This document shows, in pieces, positions 1 through 7,295 of a DNA stretch of 64,000 bases. This DNA is from Gammaproteobacteria bacterium Milos-ODIII6 (GTDB taxonomy: Bacteria; Pseudomonadota; Gammaproteobacteria; Chromatiales; Chromatiaceae): NCBI GenBank assembly GCA_029228645.1, contig JAPTHR010000009.1:1-64000 (forward strand), written 5' to 3'. The first letter of the stretch is position 1. Each line of letters starts with the position of its first letter. The translations under genes and the position numbers were made by a program. The notes under the pieces are model-generated. The model was not told the origin of the DNA. It saw only the letters and a list, made by a program, of their open reading frames with translations, and made no database searches.

Positions 1-2
1 CG

Positions 3-269
3 CGACGAATCAGTTTCAATGCCAGTGTGGAGGCACTACGCCAATGGGAGCCGCTACTCAATCAGCCCGATCTCAAAGATCGTGAACTTCGCCAGCGAAT
101 GGCTTCGCTACGCGCCACCATTGCCGACGCCATTACCCCCGATAGACCTGGGCGGCAGGAGCCACGTTGTGTGAAACGAAGGCCAAAACCTTTCCAGCTA
201 ATGAACCGCCCTCGACACGAAATGAAAGAGATACAACACCGCAACCGATACCGTGCTGAACGTCCTTAA
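3..269 (+). pseudogene. C-terminal end of an IS4-type DDE transposase (runs off the window)
   Basis: The reading frame is open from the first bases of the window to a TAA at 267-269, so this is the 3' end of a gene that starts to the left. The C-terminal residues include EPRCVKRRPKPFQLMNRPR, which matches the basic tail (PR.VKRRPKP.PLL..PR) of IS4-family transposases, and the preceding RRISFNASVEALRQW resembles their last conserved block. The catalytic DDE core is outside the window, so I cannot tell whether the gene is intact. It lies directly beside a different type of transposase gene, which fits a patch of mobile DNA. Family assignment is from recognition, not alignment. Confidence 0.7.
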
Positions 270-282
270 CTTAGTGCCATTC

Positions 283-302
283 GGGTCAGTTTCGATTGAT
301 CC
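283..302. repeat. Left inverted copy of the transposase-associated repeat
   Basis: This 20-base segment is the reverse complement of the AATCGAAACTGACCC core found four times on the other side of the transposase gene (1066-1224). The stop codon of the transposase (complement of 286-288) lies inside it, so the repeat forms the last four codons and stop of the gene. The pair of inverted copies brackets the gene like the ends of a mobile unit. Confidence 0.7.
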
Positions 303-1008
303 GTTGAGCCTTTCGATAGTCTGCCGACTTTCGGTCGCCTCCCCTGGCCTGCCTTCGTACCGGCCGGGCCAACATCGCCTCGATCCTTTGCAGGAACGAT
401 GGACTGCCCAATGCCCACCCCTTGTTTGCAGCATCCCTGATCTCTTCCAGGGTCTCACCCAAAAGATCGCTATTGAATAAAGCACGATAAGCCAATTGAC
501 GCTCGGCCGCGGTAGCACCCAGCTGTAAATACAATTCATGTTGGGTAACCATATCCGATCGCTTGTCCCCTGCATTCACCAAGTAGCTGGACCAGGGATA
601 TTCAGCTGGATGCTCAACCATGTTGGCACGCACAGGATTCATTTCGATATAGCGTTGGCAAGTGAACAAGTACTGTTCTGAATCGACCAGGCTTGCTTTG
701 TACCGTCCCTCCCACAGCGTACCGGTCCGCCGGTATTGATGGTTGAAATACTGGACATAGTACCTTCCAACCATCTGCACCATTTTGCCCAATCCGTGTT
801 CTGTCGACGGTGTGACCAGGATGTGGACATGATTGGTCATCAACACATAGGCGTGTATCGCGCAACCATGCTTTACCGCAGCAGATCGTAACCACTCCAG
901 ATACGCCGAGAAGTCTTCTTCCGCTAAAAAGATGGGATCACGATTGTTGCCACGGACAATCACGTGCTGAGGCAAGCCGGGAATCACAAAACGAGGGGGT
1001 CTTGGCAT
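286..1008 (-). CDS. REP-associated tyrosine transposase (Y1/HUH family, RAYT)
   Basis: The 240-residue protein is a Y1-type HUH single-strand transposase of the REP-associated (TnpA-REP) group. Visible signatures are the metal-binding HxH in MTNHVHILVTP, the block GTLWEGRYKA and the segment RYIEMNPVRA, which carries the likely catalytic tyrosine, followed by YPWSSY. RAYTs process hairpin-forming palindromic repeats. I chose the ATG at 1008 (MPRPPRF, the usual family start) over an upstream alternative at 1023. The gene ends inside one copy of a repeat and begins beside a cluster of further copies, so it is probably the enzyme that acts on them. It appears full length with no frameshift. Confidence 0.9.
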   Translation of the reverse strand: MPRPPRFVIPGLPQHVIVRGNNRDPIFLAEEDFSAYLEWLRSAAVKHGCAIHAYVLMTNHVHILVTPSTEHGLGKMVQMVGRYYVQYFNHQYRRTGTLWEGRYKASLVDSEQYLFTCQRYIEMNPVRANMVEHPAEYPWSSYLVNAGDKRSDMVTQHELYLQLGATAAERQLAYRALFNSDLLGETLEEIRDAANKGWALGSPSFLQRIEAMLARPVRRQARGGDRKSADYRKAQRINRN

Positions 1009-1013
1009 ATCGC

Positions 1014-1245
1014 ATCCTTGCAATCATTTGCCCAACCCTGAGGCTACCGCTCTAGCCCAGCGGTATCAATCGAAACTGACCCCTTTGATCCCAGCGGCAT
1101 CAATCGAAACTGACCCCCTTGATCCTTGCAATCATTTGCCCAACCGTGAGGCTACCGCTCTAGCCCAGCGGTATCAATCGAAACTGACCCCTTTGATCTC
1201 CAATCGAAACTGACCCCTTTGATCGCTTTGATCCGACCCCTTTGA
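1014..1245. repeat. Tandem repeat cluster at the transposase start
   Basis: Two nearly identical 77-base copies lie at 1014-1090 and 1122-1198. Within and around them a shorter core, TCAATCGAAACTGACCCC followed by TTTGATC, occurs at 1066-1090, 1100-1123, 1174-1198 and 1200-1224, with a degenerate fifth piece to about 1245. An inverted copy is at 283-302 beyond the transposase gene. Spacing is irregular and the copies abut, so this is not a CRISPR array. The best reading is a REP-like or transposase-end repeat mobilised by the adjacent Y1 transposase. Confidence 0.75.
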
Positions 1246-1349
1246 TCCTATACCCGGAGCCGCAAGCCCGATAAGCCAGCGAAGCATGAGCCGGGCTTTT
1301 CGGGCGCCGTGCTTCACTCCTTGCGCGCTCAAACTTGAAGGAGGATCAT

Positions 1350-1403
1350 TTGAAGACTAAATTTAGACCGACTAATCCAGTAGCCAACCCATCAACAGCA
1401 TGA
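1350..1403 (+). CDS. Possible 17-residue leader peptide of the toxin-antitoxin operon
   Basis: A TTG codon at 1350 follows a consensus ribosome binding site AGGAGG (1339-1344) at ideal spacing. It opens a 17-codon frame whose TGA (1401-1403) overlaps the antitoxin ATG (1400-1402) as ATGA. The antitoxin start itself has no recognisable Shine-Dalgarno sequence, so coupling from this short frame could be how ribosomes reach it. The frame also spans a 10-base palindrome CTAAATTTAG (1357-1366). There is no homology evidence, and the strong AGGAGG is the main argument. It could instead be a relic of an older antitoxin start. Confidence 0.35.
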   Translation: MKTKFRPTNPVANPSTA

Positions 1404-1669
1404 AACTGACCAACCAGATCAAACCGATCAGCTATCTCAAAGCCCATGCGGCCGACGTCGTGCGCGACCTGAGCGAACAAAGGCAGCCATTGATCATCAC
1501 GCAGAACGGCGAAGCGAAAATGGTGTTGCAGGATATCGAAAGTTATGAAGAAACCCAGGAGACCCTGGCACTGCTGAAAATACTGGCCCTTGGAAATCGG
1601 CAGGTGGAAGAGGGAAAGGTCATGCCTGCAGGCAGCGTGCTGACCCGACTGCGCAACAAAACCTCCTAA
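1400..1669 (+). CDS. Phd/YefM-type antitoxin
   Basis: The 89-residue protein has the Phd/YefM layout. The N-terminal DNA-binding half contains KPISYLKAHAADVVRDL and then QPLIITQNGEAKMVLQDIESYEE, the typical LxITxNGxxxAVL...YE motif. A variable C-terminal segment should wrap the toxin. Antitoxins of this family repress their own promoter and neutralise the partner RelE/ParE-fold toxin. The toxin ATG is six bases after the stop, on the same strand, giving a two-gene operon. Translation may be coupled to a short upstream frame. Confidence 0.88.
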   Translation: MKLTNQIKPISYLKAHAADVVRDLSEQRQPLIITQNGEAKMVLQDIESYEETQETLALLKILALGNRQVEEGKVMPAGSVLTRLRNKTS

Positions 1670-1675
1670 GCGGAG

Positions 1676-2002
1676 ATGCCGTACAAGGTTTTTTTGACCC
1701 GGGATGCAGAGCGCGACCTGGAAGGTCTGTACGATTTTGTCTTCAAACACGATTCGCCGCGCAGTGCGCAACGACTGCTCGATCAGATCGAAACCACGCT
1801 AGGCAAACTCGCCGACTTCCCCGAACGGGGCAATCATCCCGGAGAACTCGCGGCCCTGGGCGTAACCGACTACCGGGAGGTGTTCTTCAAGCCTTACCGG
1901 ATCATCTATCGCGTGCTGAAAAAGCGTGTCTATATCTACTTGATAGTGGACGGTCGCAGGGATATGCAAACCCTGCTGCAACGTCGCCTGCTTACCCGTT
2001 AG
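1676..2002 (+). CDS. RelE/ParE-family toxin
   Basis: The 108-residue protein begins YKVFLTRDAERDLEGLYDFV and contains FPERGNHPGEL, YREVFFKPYRIIYRV and VYIYLIVDGRRDMQTLL. This is the order of conserved segments in ParE/RelE-fold plasmid-stabilisation toxins, including the late Arg and Asp-Gly-Arg-Arg residues. Relatives are either gyrase poisons (ParE) or ribosome-dependent mRNA interferases (RelE); the sequence alone does not decide which. It follows its Phd-type antitoxin immediately. The GGAG of the binding site sits against the ATG, so translation probably depends on coupling to the antitoxin gene. Confidence 0.88.
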   Translation: MPYKVFLTRDAERDLEGLYDFVFKHDSPRSAQRLLDQIETTLGKLADFPERGNHPGELAALGVTDYREVFFKPYRIIYRVLKKRVYIYLIVDGRRDMQTLLQRRLLTR

Positions 2003-2078
2003 CAATCACGAAGCTGTGTTCTGTCCCGGTTTTCCGCACCACGCCCCTTTCCCGAGGGCTGGCGAGAGAGATGACGAA

Positions 2079-2240
2079 GCGCAGCCTCGAGTACGCTATC
2101 AGGCGTATGTGCGGCAAGGGGCATCGGATCAGGAGATCGCGTTGTTACGCTCGGCGTGGTCGCGTAACCAACTGACCGGCACCCCGCGTTTTGTCGACGA
2201 GATTGAGCGGCGTGGTCGTGGTAGGCCGAAATCAACTTGA
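2079..2240 (+). pseudogene. Remnant of a second REP-associated transposase (C-terminal end)
   Basis: In one frame this stretch encodes RYQAYVRQGASDQEIALLRS followed by NQLTGTPRFVDEIERR and GRGRPK. That is the C-terminal signature of REP-associated Y1 transposases: a YR.WV segment, then RGQLTG..RFVDEIE and a basic Arg-Pro-Lys end. The catalytic HUH and tyrosine parts are absent upstream. It differs from the intact transposase at 286-1008, so it is the residue of a different element. It lies between the two toxin-antitoxin loci. Confidence 0.65.
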
Positions 2241-2309
2241 TGGGGCGTTAACTAGATGCGTCCCCTTTTTTCGAGCGCTATTCTGATGGTGATCGGCGTA
2301 AGTTGCTTC

Positions 2310-2579
2310 TTACGCGACTCGGTGCCTTGCGTGCCACATATCAAAATCCAACTGCATGCCGGCCCATAGTTCAGCGCGGCCGCCGTTCTCAACGCCTAAC
2401 CAATTCTCGATACGCAGCGCCATCTCTGGCGATATGGCTGCGTGTTCGTTCAGCACCCGCGACAATGAGTTTCGGCTAACGCCAAGCTGGTTTGCTGCCT
2501 CGGTAATCGACAAGCCCAGCTCGGGTAATACATCTTCCCTAAGTATCGCTCCGGGGTGTGGTGGGTTGTGCATCGTCAT
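2310..2579 (-). CDS. higA: HigA-family antitoxin (XRE-type regulator)
   Basis: The 89-residue protein begins MTMHNPPHPGAILREDVLPE, the hallmark N-terminus of HigA antitoxins. It continues with a helix-turn-helix, LSITEAANQLGVSRNSLSRV, and LNEHAAISPEMALRIENWLG. HigA binds the HigB toxin and represses the operon. Its ATG (2577-2579 on the complement) overlaps the stop of the upstream toxin gene as TAATG, so the toxin-first order typical of higBA is kept and translation is coupled. Confidence 0.93.
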   Translation of the reverse strand: MTMHNPPHPGAILREDVLPELGLSITEAANQLGVSRNSLSRVLNEHAAISPEMALRIENWLGVENGGRAELWAGMQLDFDMWHARHRVA

Positions 2580-2911
2580 TAGTGGTAATCCTGATAGTCA
2601 ACGAGAACGGCATCGCCATTTTCAAACTTGAATGTCATTCGCCAGTTTCCATTGACCTTCACTGACCAGTGACCGCGAAGATCTCCTTTCAGTTCGTGCA
2701 GTTTCCAGCCGTACTGGTTCATGTCTTCGGGGCGGATTGCTCGAATTAAGACAAACAGGTGACGAGACAACTTGTCGGCATGGGTAGCTTGGATACCCTT
2801 CTTCGAGCCAGTCTCATAGTATTTCTGCAGCCCTTTATGTTGGAAAATCTTAATTCGGTCACTATCAGTCCTGACTCGCTGATTCAAAGAGCAACCCACA
2901 TAATGCTGCAT
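2579..2911 (-). CDS. higB: HigB-family mRNA interferase toxin (start uncertain)
   Basis: The family core is complete: IKIFQHKGLQKYYETGSKKG, DMNQYGWKLHELKGDLRGHW, SVKVNGNWRMTF and the terminal VLVDYQDYH. HigB toxins are RelE-fold ribosome-dependent mRNA endonucleases. Family members normally start about one residue before the IKxF segment. Here the nearest ATG gives 19 extra N-terminal residues (start 2911), a TTG gives 29 (2941), and the expected position at 2854 is an ATT codon. No start has a clear ribosome binding site. The extension may not be translated, or translation may begin at the rare ATT. Confidence 0.85.
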   Translation of the reverse strand: MQHYVGCSLNQRVRTDSDRIKIFQHKGLQKYYETGSKKGIQATHADKLSRHLFVLIRAIRPEDMNQYGWKLHELKGDLRGHWSVKVNGNWRMTFKFENGDAVLVDYQDYH

Positions 2912-2949
2912 CACGGGAGTGTGCTTAACTTCCTTATTCAAGGAATTCG

Positions 2950-3045
2950 CTACCCATGCCTGCGGCTTGGCCGATGTTTGCGGCCGGCGTCGCTTTTGTC
3001 GGGTTCATCGCCAGACGCCGCGATCGGGATCCCGACAGGCATTGA
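2950..3045 (+). pseudogene. Orphan C-terminal sorting-signal tail (PEP-CTERM/VPxxxP-CTERM-like)
   Basis: One frame reads LPMPAAWPMFAAG followed by VAFVGFIARRRDR and a stop at 3043-3045. This is the plan of PEP-CTERM and VPLPA-CTERM sorting signals: a Pro-rich motif, a hydrophobic span and an Arg cluster at the very end. No matching secreted-protein body is encoded upstream, because higB, on the other strand, starts there. It looks like the truncated end of an exosortase-type substrate gene cut off by insertion of the toxin-antitoxin locus. A fragment this short could match by chance. Confidence 0.4.
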
Positions 3046-3252
3046 AGCAGCAGCCTTTCGGGCGGCTTGATCCTGACGCGGTCCGGTCGTGTCGCTCGAG
3101 GCCTCGCGGCGAATGGTGTTCTCCAATTGCCGATTGTGGCTCAAGTTCAGTCGCCATCAAACGATTTCCATTTCGTTGAAGATCCTTATCCGGTGATCGC
3201 CGGATGCCCTGATCACCCCGAGTTTCGAATGGACCGAATTACAGGAAGCACT

Positions 3253-3858
3253 ATGAGTAGCCCGGTGACATCCGATCACAGCGATACCCGTCATTTTGGT
3301 GCACATGGCACCCTGCGTGCACTGATCGAGTCGCTTCACCATATGTTCATCGCCGTTGCGACGCGTCTACGTCACGTACATATTCGTGATCGAAAGCAAA
3401 TGGAACACCCTAAGGGCAGTTTCGATATCTGGGCCAGGATCGGCAGCTATATCGAACAGATTCCCGTCGAAGAAGAACCCGCCGGCAAGCCACATCTCTC
3501 CCGTCAATCCCCGTCGGAGAAGCCGTCCCGGCAAAGGCCGTACGTCGACGTTAAAACCGCCGAATCCAGCGCACTGGGCAAGTACTACACGCACAGGGCG
3601 GTGGTCGAACACCACCCCCACATGGACGAAGTGCTGCGTGCGCGGACGATGGAGCACATCGGTTCTGCCATGCAGCATGCCAGGAGGGGCGACCAGGACA
3701 GCGCCAAACTGCGCGTCGGGCTGGCCGAGACCGCGATGCATACGGCCAGTCGTTTCATGGACCACGACGACTACGAGGTGTTCGAGCGGGAGGTCGAGCA
3801 TCGCCTGGAGTCCCTCCTCGAGGACACTCCGTACGCGCGGGAATCGGCCGCATCGTGA
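3253..3858 (+). CDS. Hypothetical protein, His-rich helical C-terminal half
   Basis: I do not recognise this 201-residue protein. The ATG at 3253 is preceded by AGGAAG at good spacing and is preferred over in-frame upstream codons. The first half is polar and low in secondary-structure cues. The second half, from YVDVKTAESSALGKYYTHRA on, looks helical and rich in His and Met (VVEHHPHMDEVLRARTMEHI, AMQHARRGDQDSAKLRVGLA) and ends with an acidic stretch. There is no signal peptide or membrane segment. It sits in the accessory patch between higBA and an IS91-type scrap, so it may be imported DNA. Confidence 0.6.
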   Translation: MSSPVTSDHSDTRHFGAHGTLRALIESLHHMFIAVATRLRHVHIRDRKQMEHPKGSFDIWARIGSYIEQIPVEEEPAGKPHLSRQSPSEKPSRQRPYVDVKTAESSALGKYYTHRAVVEHHPHMDEVLRARTMEHIGSAMQHARRGDQDSAKLRVGLAETAMHTASRFMDHDDYEVFEREVEHRLESLLEDTPYARESAAS

Positions 3859-3907
3859 CACCCGGATTCACGTCGACGATGTGAGCCGTGGGCCGCTTCA
3901 GCCGTTA

Positions 3908-4060
3908 CCCGCTTCCCAGGGCCGCCCGTTGGACTTTATCGCCCAGCCGGTCCCTCCGCCTCGGGCAAACCTGACCCGATTCCATGGCTTATTTGCCCCG
4001 AACCGTCGCTACCGAGACCGCCTGGTTCGCGAGCGACGGGGCAGGATGGGCGAGGATGGG
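3908..4060 (+). pseudogene. Fragment of an IS91-type transposase C-terminus
   Basis: One frame encodes LDFIAQPVPPPRANLTRFHG followed by LFAPNRRYRDRLV. This matches the conserved C-terminal block of IS91/ISCR-like Y2 transposases (L..LIP.PR.NL.RYHGVFAPN...R). The upstream part of that frame only overlaps the preceding hypothetical gene out of phase and carries no transposase sequence. The fragment is therefore a decayed insertion-sequence end. The rest of the 400-base gap (3859-4261) shows nothing else except a promoter-like sequence near 4174. Confidence 0.6.
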
Positions 4061-4173
4061 GAGGTGCAGAGTTGCCTTCGGAGTGCCAGGAGGAGAACGG
4101 GACGGATGGGGATAGACCGGAATGTTATCGAGTGAGGGAAAGCGTGTTTACGTTTCCTTTGCCTGGCTAATAG

Positions 4174-4202
4174 TTGACAGGATTACTGGGGATTACTATA
4201 CC
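4174..4202 (+). promoter_or_regulatory. Sigma-70-type promoter for the small membrane protein gene
   Basis: A perfect -35 hexamer TTGACA (4174-4179) is followed after 17 bases by TATACC (4197-4202), a fair -10. The start codon of the small membrane protein lies 60 bases downstream, with GGGAGG as its ribosome binding site. Confidence 0.5.
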
Positions 4203-4261
4203 TTTGCAGTGAGGCGATTCCCTCAAAGGTAGTAATTACCCCTGAATGGGAGGGTGCTGAC

Positions 4262-4453
4262 ATGTCTGGAATACTCTTCTTTATTGTTCTCGCGGCTATT
4301 GCCTCCCTGGCAATTCTCATTGCGGGGAGCGTGTCGATGGCCAGGGGCGGCAAATACGACGAGGCGCACTCCATTCCCCTGATGGAGGCGGAGGTCATCG
4401 TGCAGGCGCTGATCGTCGGCATGCTGCTGATTGCCGCCCTGTTCTGGATGTAG
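4262..4453 (+). CDS. Small two-helix membrane protein, function unknown
   Basis: The 63-residue protein has two hydrophobic segments: residues 4-24 (ILFFIVLAAIASLAILIAG) and about 44-62 (VIVQALIVGMLLIAALFW). They are joined by a short polar loop, RGGKYDEAHSIPLMEAE. The ATG follows GGGAGG at good spacing, and a TTGACA promoter is nearby. It stands alone between the accessory patch and a convergent gene. I do not recognise a family; the size suggests a subunit or regulator of a larger membrane complex. Confidence 0.7.
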   Translation: MSGILFFIVLAAIASLAILIAGSVSMARGGKYDEAHSIPLMEAEVIVQALIVGMLLIAALFWM

Positions 4454-4653
4454 CCATCGCTGGGGCTCCGGCCGGGTCTCTATCGGGGAACCGGTGTTCG
4501 TGTCAGGGCCGGAGCGGCTTATCCAGGCCAATCTACAGCCCGGCCCGTCATTCTGCCTGGTAGATGGACATGAACCACGGTTTTCGAGTCAGGCGATAGC
4601 CCTTGACCGAAAACCTTTGGATTGCTTCCGGTGACCGTTCCTTATTGCCTGCT

Positions 4654-6111
4654 TCAGGGCTTACGCGCTGGCACCTGCGGGAATTGTCCGAGCCGTTCGG
4701 TCTGCCAGATGTCGCCGCTGCGCGCGCGCTCTTCCGGCGTGCTGAAGCGGAAGCGGTAGGCCATTACCCGCAGCTGGCGTGGTGGTTTGTCGGCGAAGGG
4801 GTTGTGACGCAGCAGGGCGGTGACGTCGGGTTCGTTGTGCTTGAGGCGGTAGAGGAGGGCGCCGAACCAGTAGCGCTCGCGATCCCCCTGTGGTGGTACG
4901 AACCACAGCATCCAGTCCAGGCGCGGGTGGATGGGCATGATCAGGCGCGGCGGGTCGCCGGCAAAGTCGGGCTTGTAGCGGAAGTCGTAAGGCTGCCAGT
5001 TCGTGCCGTCGTGACTGCCTTCTATCACCAGTTCCTGGCGCTCGGTCTGCATCACCGGGAAGATATGGTAGACGTTGCCCAGTCCCCAGGCGCGCACCCA
5101 GTTGACCGGCGAGTTGACCGCGAAACGCACCCCGTCTTCCCGCACCAGTTCGTAGGCAGTGGCCAGGCTGGTGCTGAGCAGCATGACGGCGGCGAGCAGT
5201 TGCAGCAGCGAGCCTTTCAGCCGCGCCGCGCCGCCCGCCAGTGCAGGAAGCCAGCGCTGCGGCAGTAGTGCGCGCACCGCGCGATCATCGAGCAGGAACA
5301 GGCACAGCGCGATGGTCAGCAGGTTCACAAAGTTGTGATTGCTGGTCAGCATGATCGCCAGCTGGATCGCGATGGTGGCAGCCGCGGCGAACAGGCGGAA
5401 CGGCCGTGGCAGGAAGATGAAGAACGGCACCACCAGTTCGACGAACAGGTTCGCGCCGGTGCCGAAACGCAGCAGCCAATCCGGCAGGTGGTGCGCGTAC
5501 CACGCGCCCATGTGCGGCAGGGGCTGGGTCTCGAAGTAATAGTTCAGGGTGGTCAGGTTGGCCCAGGTGGGGTCGCCACTGAATACTTTGGAGAAGCCGG
5601 ACAGGAAGCGCAGCCGGAACAGCAGCCAGTGCAGCAGGAACACCAGCACGCGATTGGGCCCGCCGGCGAGGAAGATGCTGATGAAGCCGGTCTCCAGCAG
5701 CAGGAACTCCCACTGGAAGCTGAAGAAACGATCACCGACCTGGTACAGCGACAGGTACAACACGAATAGCCCGATCAGCACCAGGCGCGGCCGCCAGTTC
5801 AGCAGCAGGCCGATCGACAGCAGGCAGCCAGCATAACTGGCGCCGAGCAGCGCCCAGTTGTCGCTGCCAAGCCAGAACAGGGTGGGATAGCGCAGCCATG
5901 CCAACTCGCCGAGGCGGCCGAAGCGCGCATCCAGCAATATCTGGGCCGGCAGGATGCCTCGCTCGCCGACCAGGCCGGTGATCTCCAGCGCGGTGGAGAG
6001 AAAGGCGAACAGGTAGACCAGTGCGAGCAGGCGCAGAAACAGCCAGCTGACCACGCGGTAGCGCGGGTCCTCGCGCAACAGCCAGTCGAGCAGCCCGCCC
6101 GGGTACGACAC
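4654..6111 (-). CDS. Lipase maturation factor family membrane protein
   Basis: The 485-residue polytopic membrane protein has the hallmarks of the LMF1 family. There are several N-terminal membrane helices, the conserved FFSFQWEFLLLETGF segment, WLLFRLRFLSGFSKVFSGDP, YYFETQPLPHMGAWY and, after the membrane part, a C-terminal domain with WQPYDFRYKP and HPRLDWMLWF. Eukaryotic LMF1 helps lipases fold in the ER; the bacterial members have no established role. The start is a GTG preceded by AGGAG. It is a lone gene in minus orientation. Confidence 0.88.
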   Translation of the reverse strand: MSYPGGLLDWLLREDPRYRVVSWLFLRLLALVYLFAFLSTALEITGLVGERGILPAQILLDARFGRLGELAWLRYPTLFWLGSDNWALLGASYAGCLLSIGLLLNWRPRLVLIGLFVLYLSLYQVGDRFFSFQWEFLLLETGFISIFLAGGPNRVLVFLLHWLLFRLRFLSGFSKVFSGDPTWANLTTLNYYFETQPLPHMGAWYAHHLPDWLLRFGTGANLFVELVVPFFIFLPRPFRLFAAAATIAIQLAIMLTSNHNFVNLLTIALCLFLLDDRAVRALLPQRWLPALAGGAARLKGSLLQLLAAVMLLSTSLATAYELVREDGVRFAVNSPVNWVRAWGLGNVYHIFPVMQTERQELVIEGSHDGTNWQPYDFRYKPDFAGDPPRLIMPIHPRLDWMLWFVPPQGDRERYWFGALLYRLKHNEPDVTALLRHNPFADKPPRQLRVMAYRFRFSTPEERARSGDIWQTERLGQFPQVPARKP

Positions 6112-6313
6112 GACTCTCCTCCGCTGATCGGAAACCTGTTGCTGTTATAGCCCATTCAGGGCGTGCCGCGGACGACCCGGTTGATCCGGTAGCCGCTCGG
6201 GCCGCTGGTTCACCTCTTTCCTGAATGGAAGTGCCGGTATGGGTGTGTTTCTGTTTCCCGCACCGCCCGGCACAAGGGGTTCGCGCACGACCGGCAATGC
6301 CGCCTGCCCTGAT

Positions 6314-7102
6314 TCATGCCGGGGCCTGTTGGCCTGTCTGAACCGTCTCCCGGTAGGCGTGCCAGGTCGCATGACCGATCAGCGGGAGCACCACCGCAAG
6401 ACCGATGTAGGCGGTGACGAAGCCGAGCAGCATCAGGCCGACGATAAGCGCCGCCCAGAGCAGCATCACGCCCTTGTTATTGACCACCGCGTTGACGCTC
6501 GTCAGCGCGCTGGTGATCGCATCAGTATCGCGGTCGAGCATCATTGGCAGCGACACGGCACTCGCCGAGAACACGATGGTGGCGAAGATCGACCCGACCG
6601 CACTGCCGACGGCCAGGAACTCGATCCAGCCGAGTACGCTGAGCTCTTCGCCGACCGGAAAGAATACGTGGACCATGGAGGCGGCACGTGCCCAGACCAA
6701 CAGCACGATGAGTATGACCAGGGCGAACAACAGTTCGTTGCGCAGCTGGTTGCGGCTCTCCAGCCAACACACCCCGAGGCGCGGCTCACGCCCCAAATCG
6801 AGCTGGCGGCTGATCGAATAAAGGCCGAATGCGAGCACCGGCCCTGCCAGGATAAACGCCACCGCCAGGGTGAACAGCGCAAAGGTGTTGCCATCCCCCC
6901 AGGCCAGGCCGGTGACGAGGTAGCCCAGCAGCACCAGGCCGACGCCGTAGATGAGGCTCTGGCGCCAAGCCCGGCGGAAGTCCTGCCAGCCCAGGGCGAG
7001 CCAGCGCCTTGGCGCGTCGATGCCGAGCTTGTTGCACGGGTAGAAAAGGGGTTCGATCTCAGCGCCGGGCGGTTCCGGGCCGACCACATCGGGTTCTGGC
7101 AT
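6314..7102 (-). CDS. DUF2189 family membrane protein
   Basis: The 262-residue protein has about six membrane segments, starting near WRQSLIYGVGLVLLGYL and ending with FVTAYIGLAVVLPLIGHATW-HAY, the characteristic end of DUF2189 proteins. A soluble N-terminus contains NKLGIDAPRRWLALGWQDF, also conserved in the family. The start at 7102 (MPEPDVVG) has AGGAGG seven bases upstream; a longer frame to 7219 lacks such a site. The function of the family is unknown, but members often sit near respiratory genes in proteobacteria. Confidence 0.87.
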   Translation of the reverse strand: MPEPDVVGPEPPGAEIEPLFYPCNKLGIDAPRRWLALGWQDFRRAWRQSLIYGVGLVLLGYLVTGLAWGDGNTFALFTLAVAFILAGPVLAFGLYSISRQLDLGREPRLGVCWLESRNQLRNELLFALVILIVLLVWARAASMVHVFFPVGEELSVLGWIEFLAVGSAVGSIFATIVFSASAVSLPMMLDRDTDAITSALTSVNAVVNNKGVMLLWAALIVGLMLLGFVTAYIGLAVVLPLIGHATWHAYRETVQTGQQAPA

Positions 7103-7295
7103 GCCATCCTCCTGAAAAACGGACGCCCCGTGTTTCCGGGGTCTGGTATTTCCGGCCTGCTGGCGCAGACACCCCGAACATAGCGCAGCTGTGCAGTGCG
7201 GGGCGTTTTTTTTGGCCAAAACGCGGCAATGACGGGATTTCCCCGCGCAAGTTATGCTGATGCCGACCGGATCCGCGCCAAAGTGCCAGCAAAGA

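Noticed and set aside
1028-1245. Repeat cluster that might be a CRISPR array
   Set aside because: Copies have irregular spacing, some abut, and an inverted copy lies beyond the transposase gene. There are no spacers of constant length and no cas genes.
1264-1300. AGCCCG...CGGGCTTTT as a terminator before the antitoxin operon
   Set aside because: The stem is six bases with a loop of 21 and no gene on the plus strand ends just before it.
1357-1366. CTAAATTTAG palindrome as the toxin-antitoxin operator
   Set aside because: Only ten bases and a single copy; Phd-type operators usually have paired sites. Without a second copy I did not list it as a feature.
3356-4135. Open frame of 259 codons overlapping the hypothetical gene
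   Set aside because: The first 500 bases are the shifted frame of the gene at 3253-3858. Only the segment around 3908-4060 has real similarity (IS91-type), so it is listed as a fragment only.
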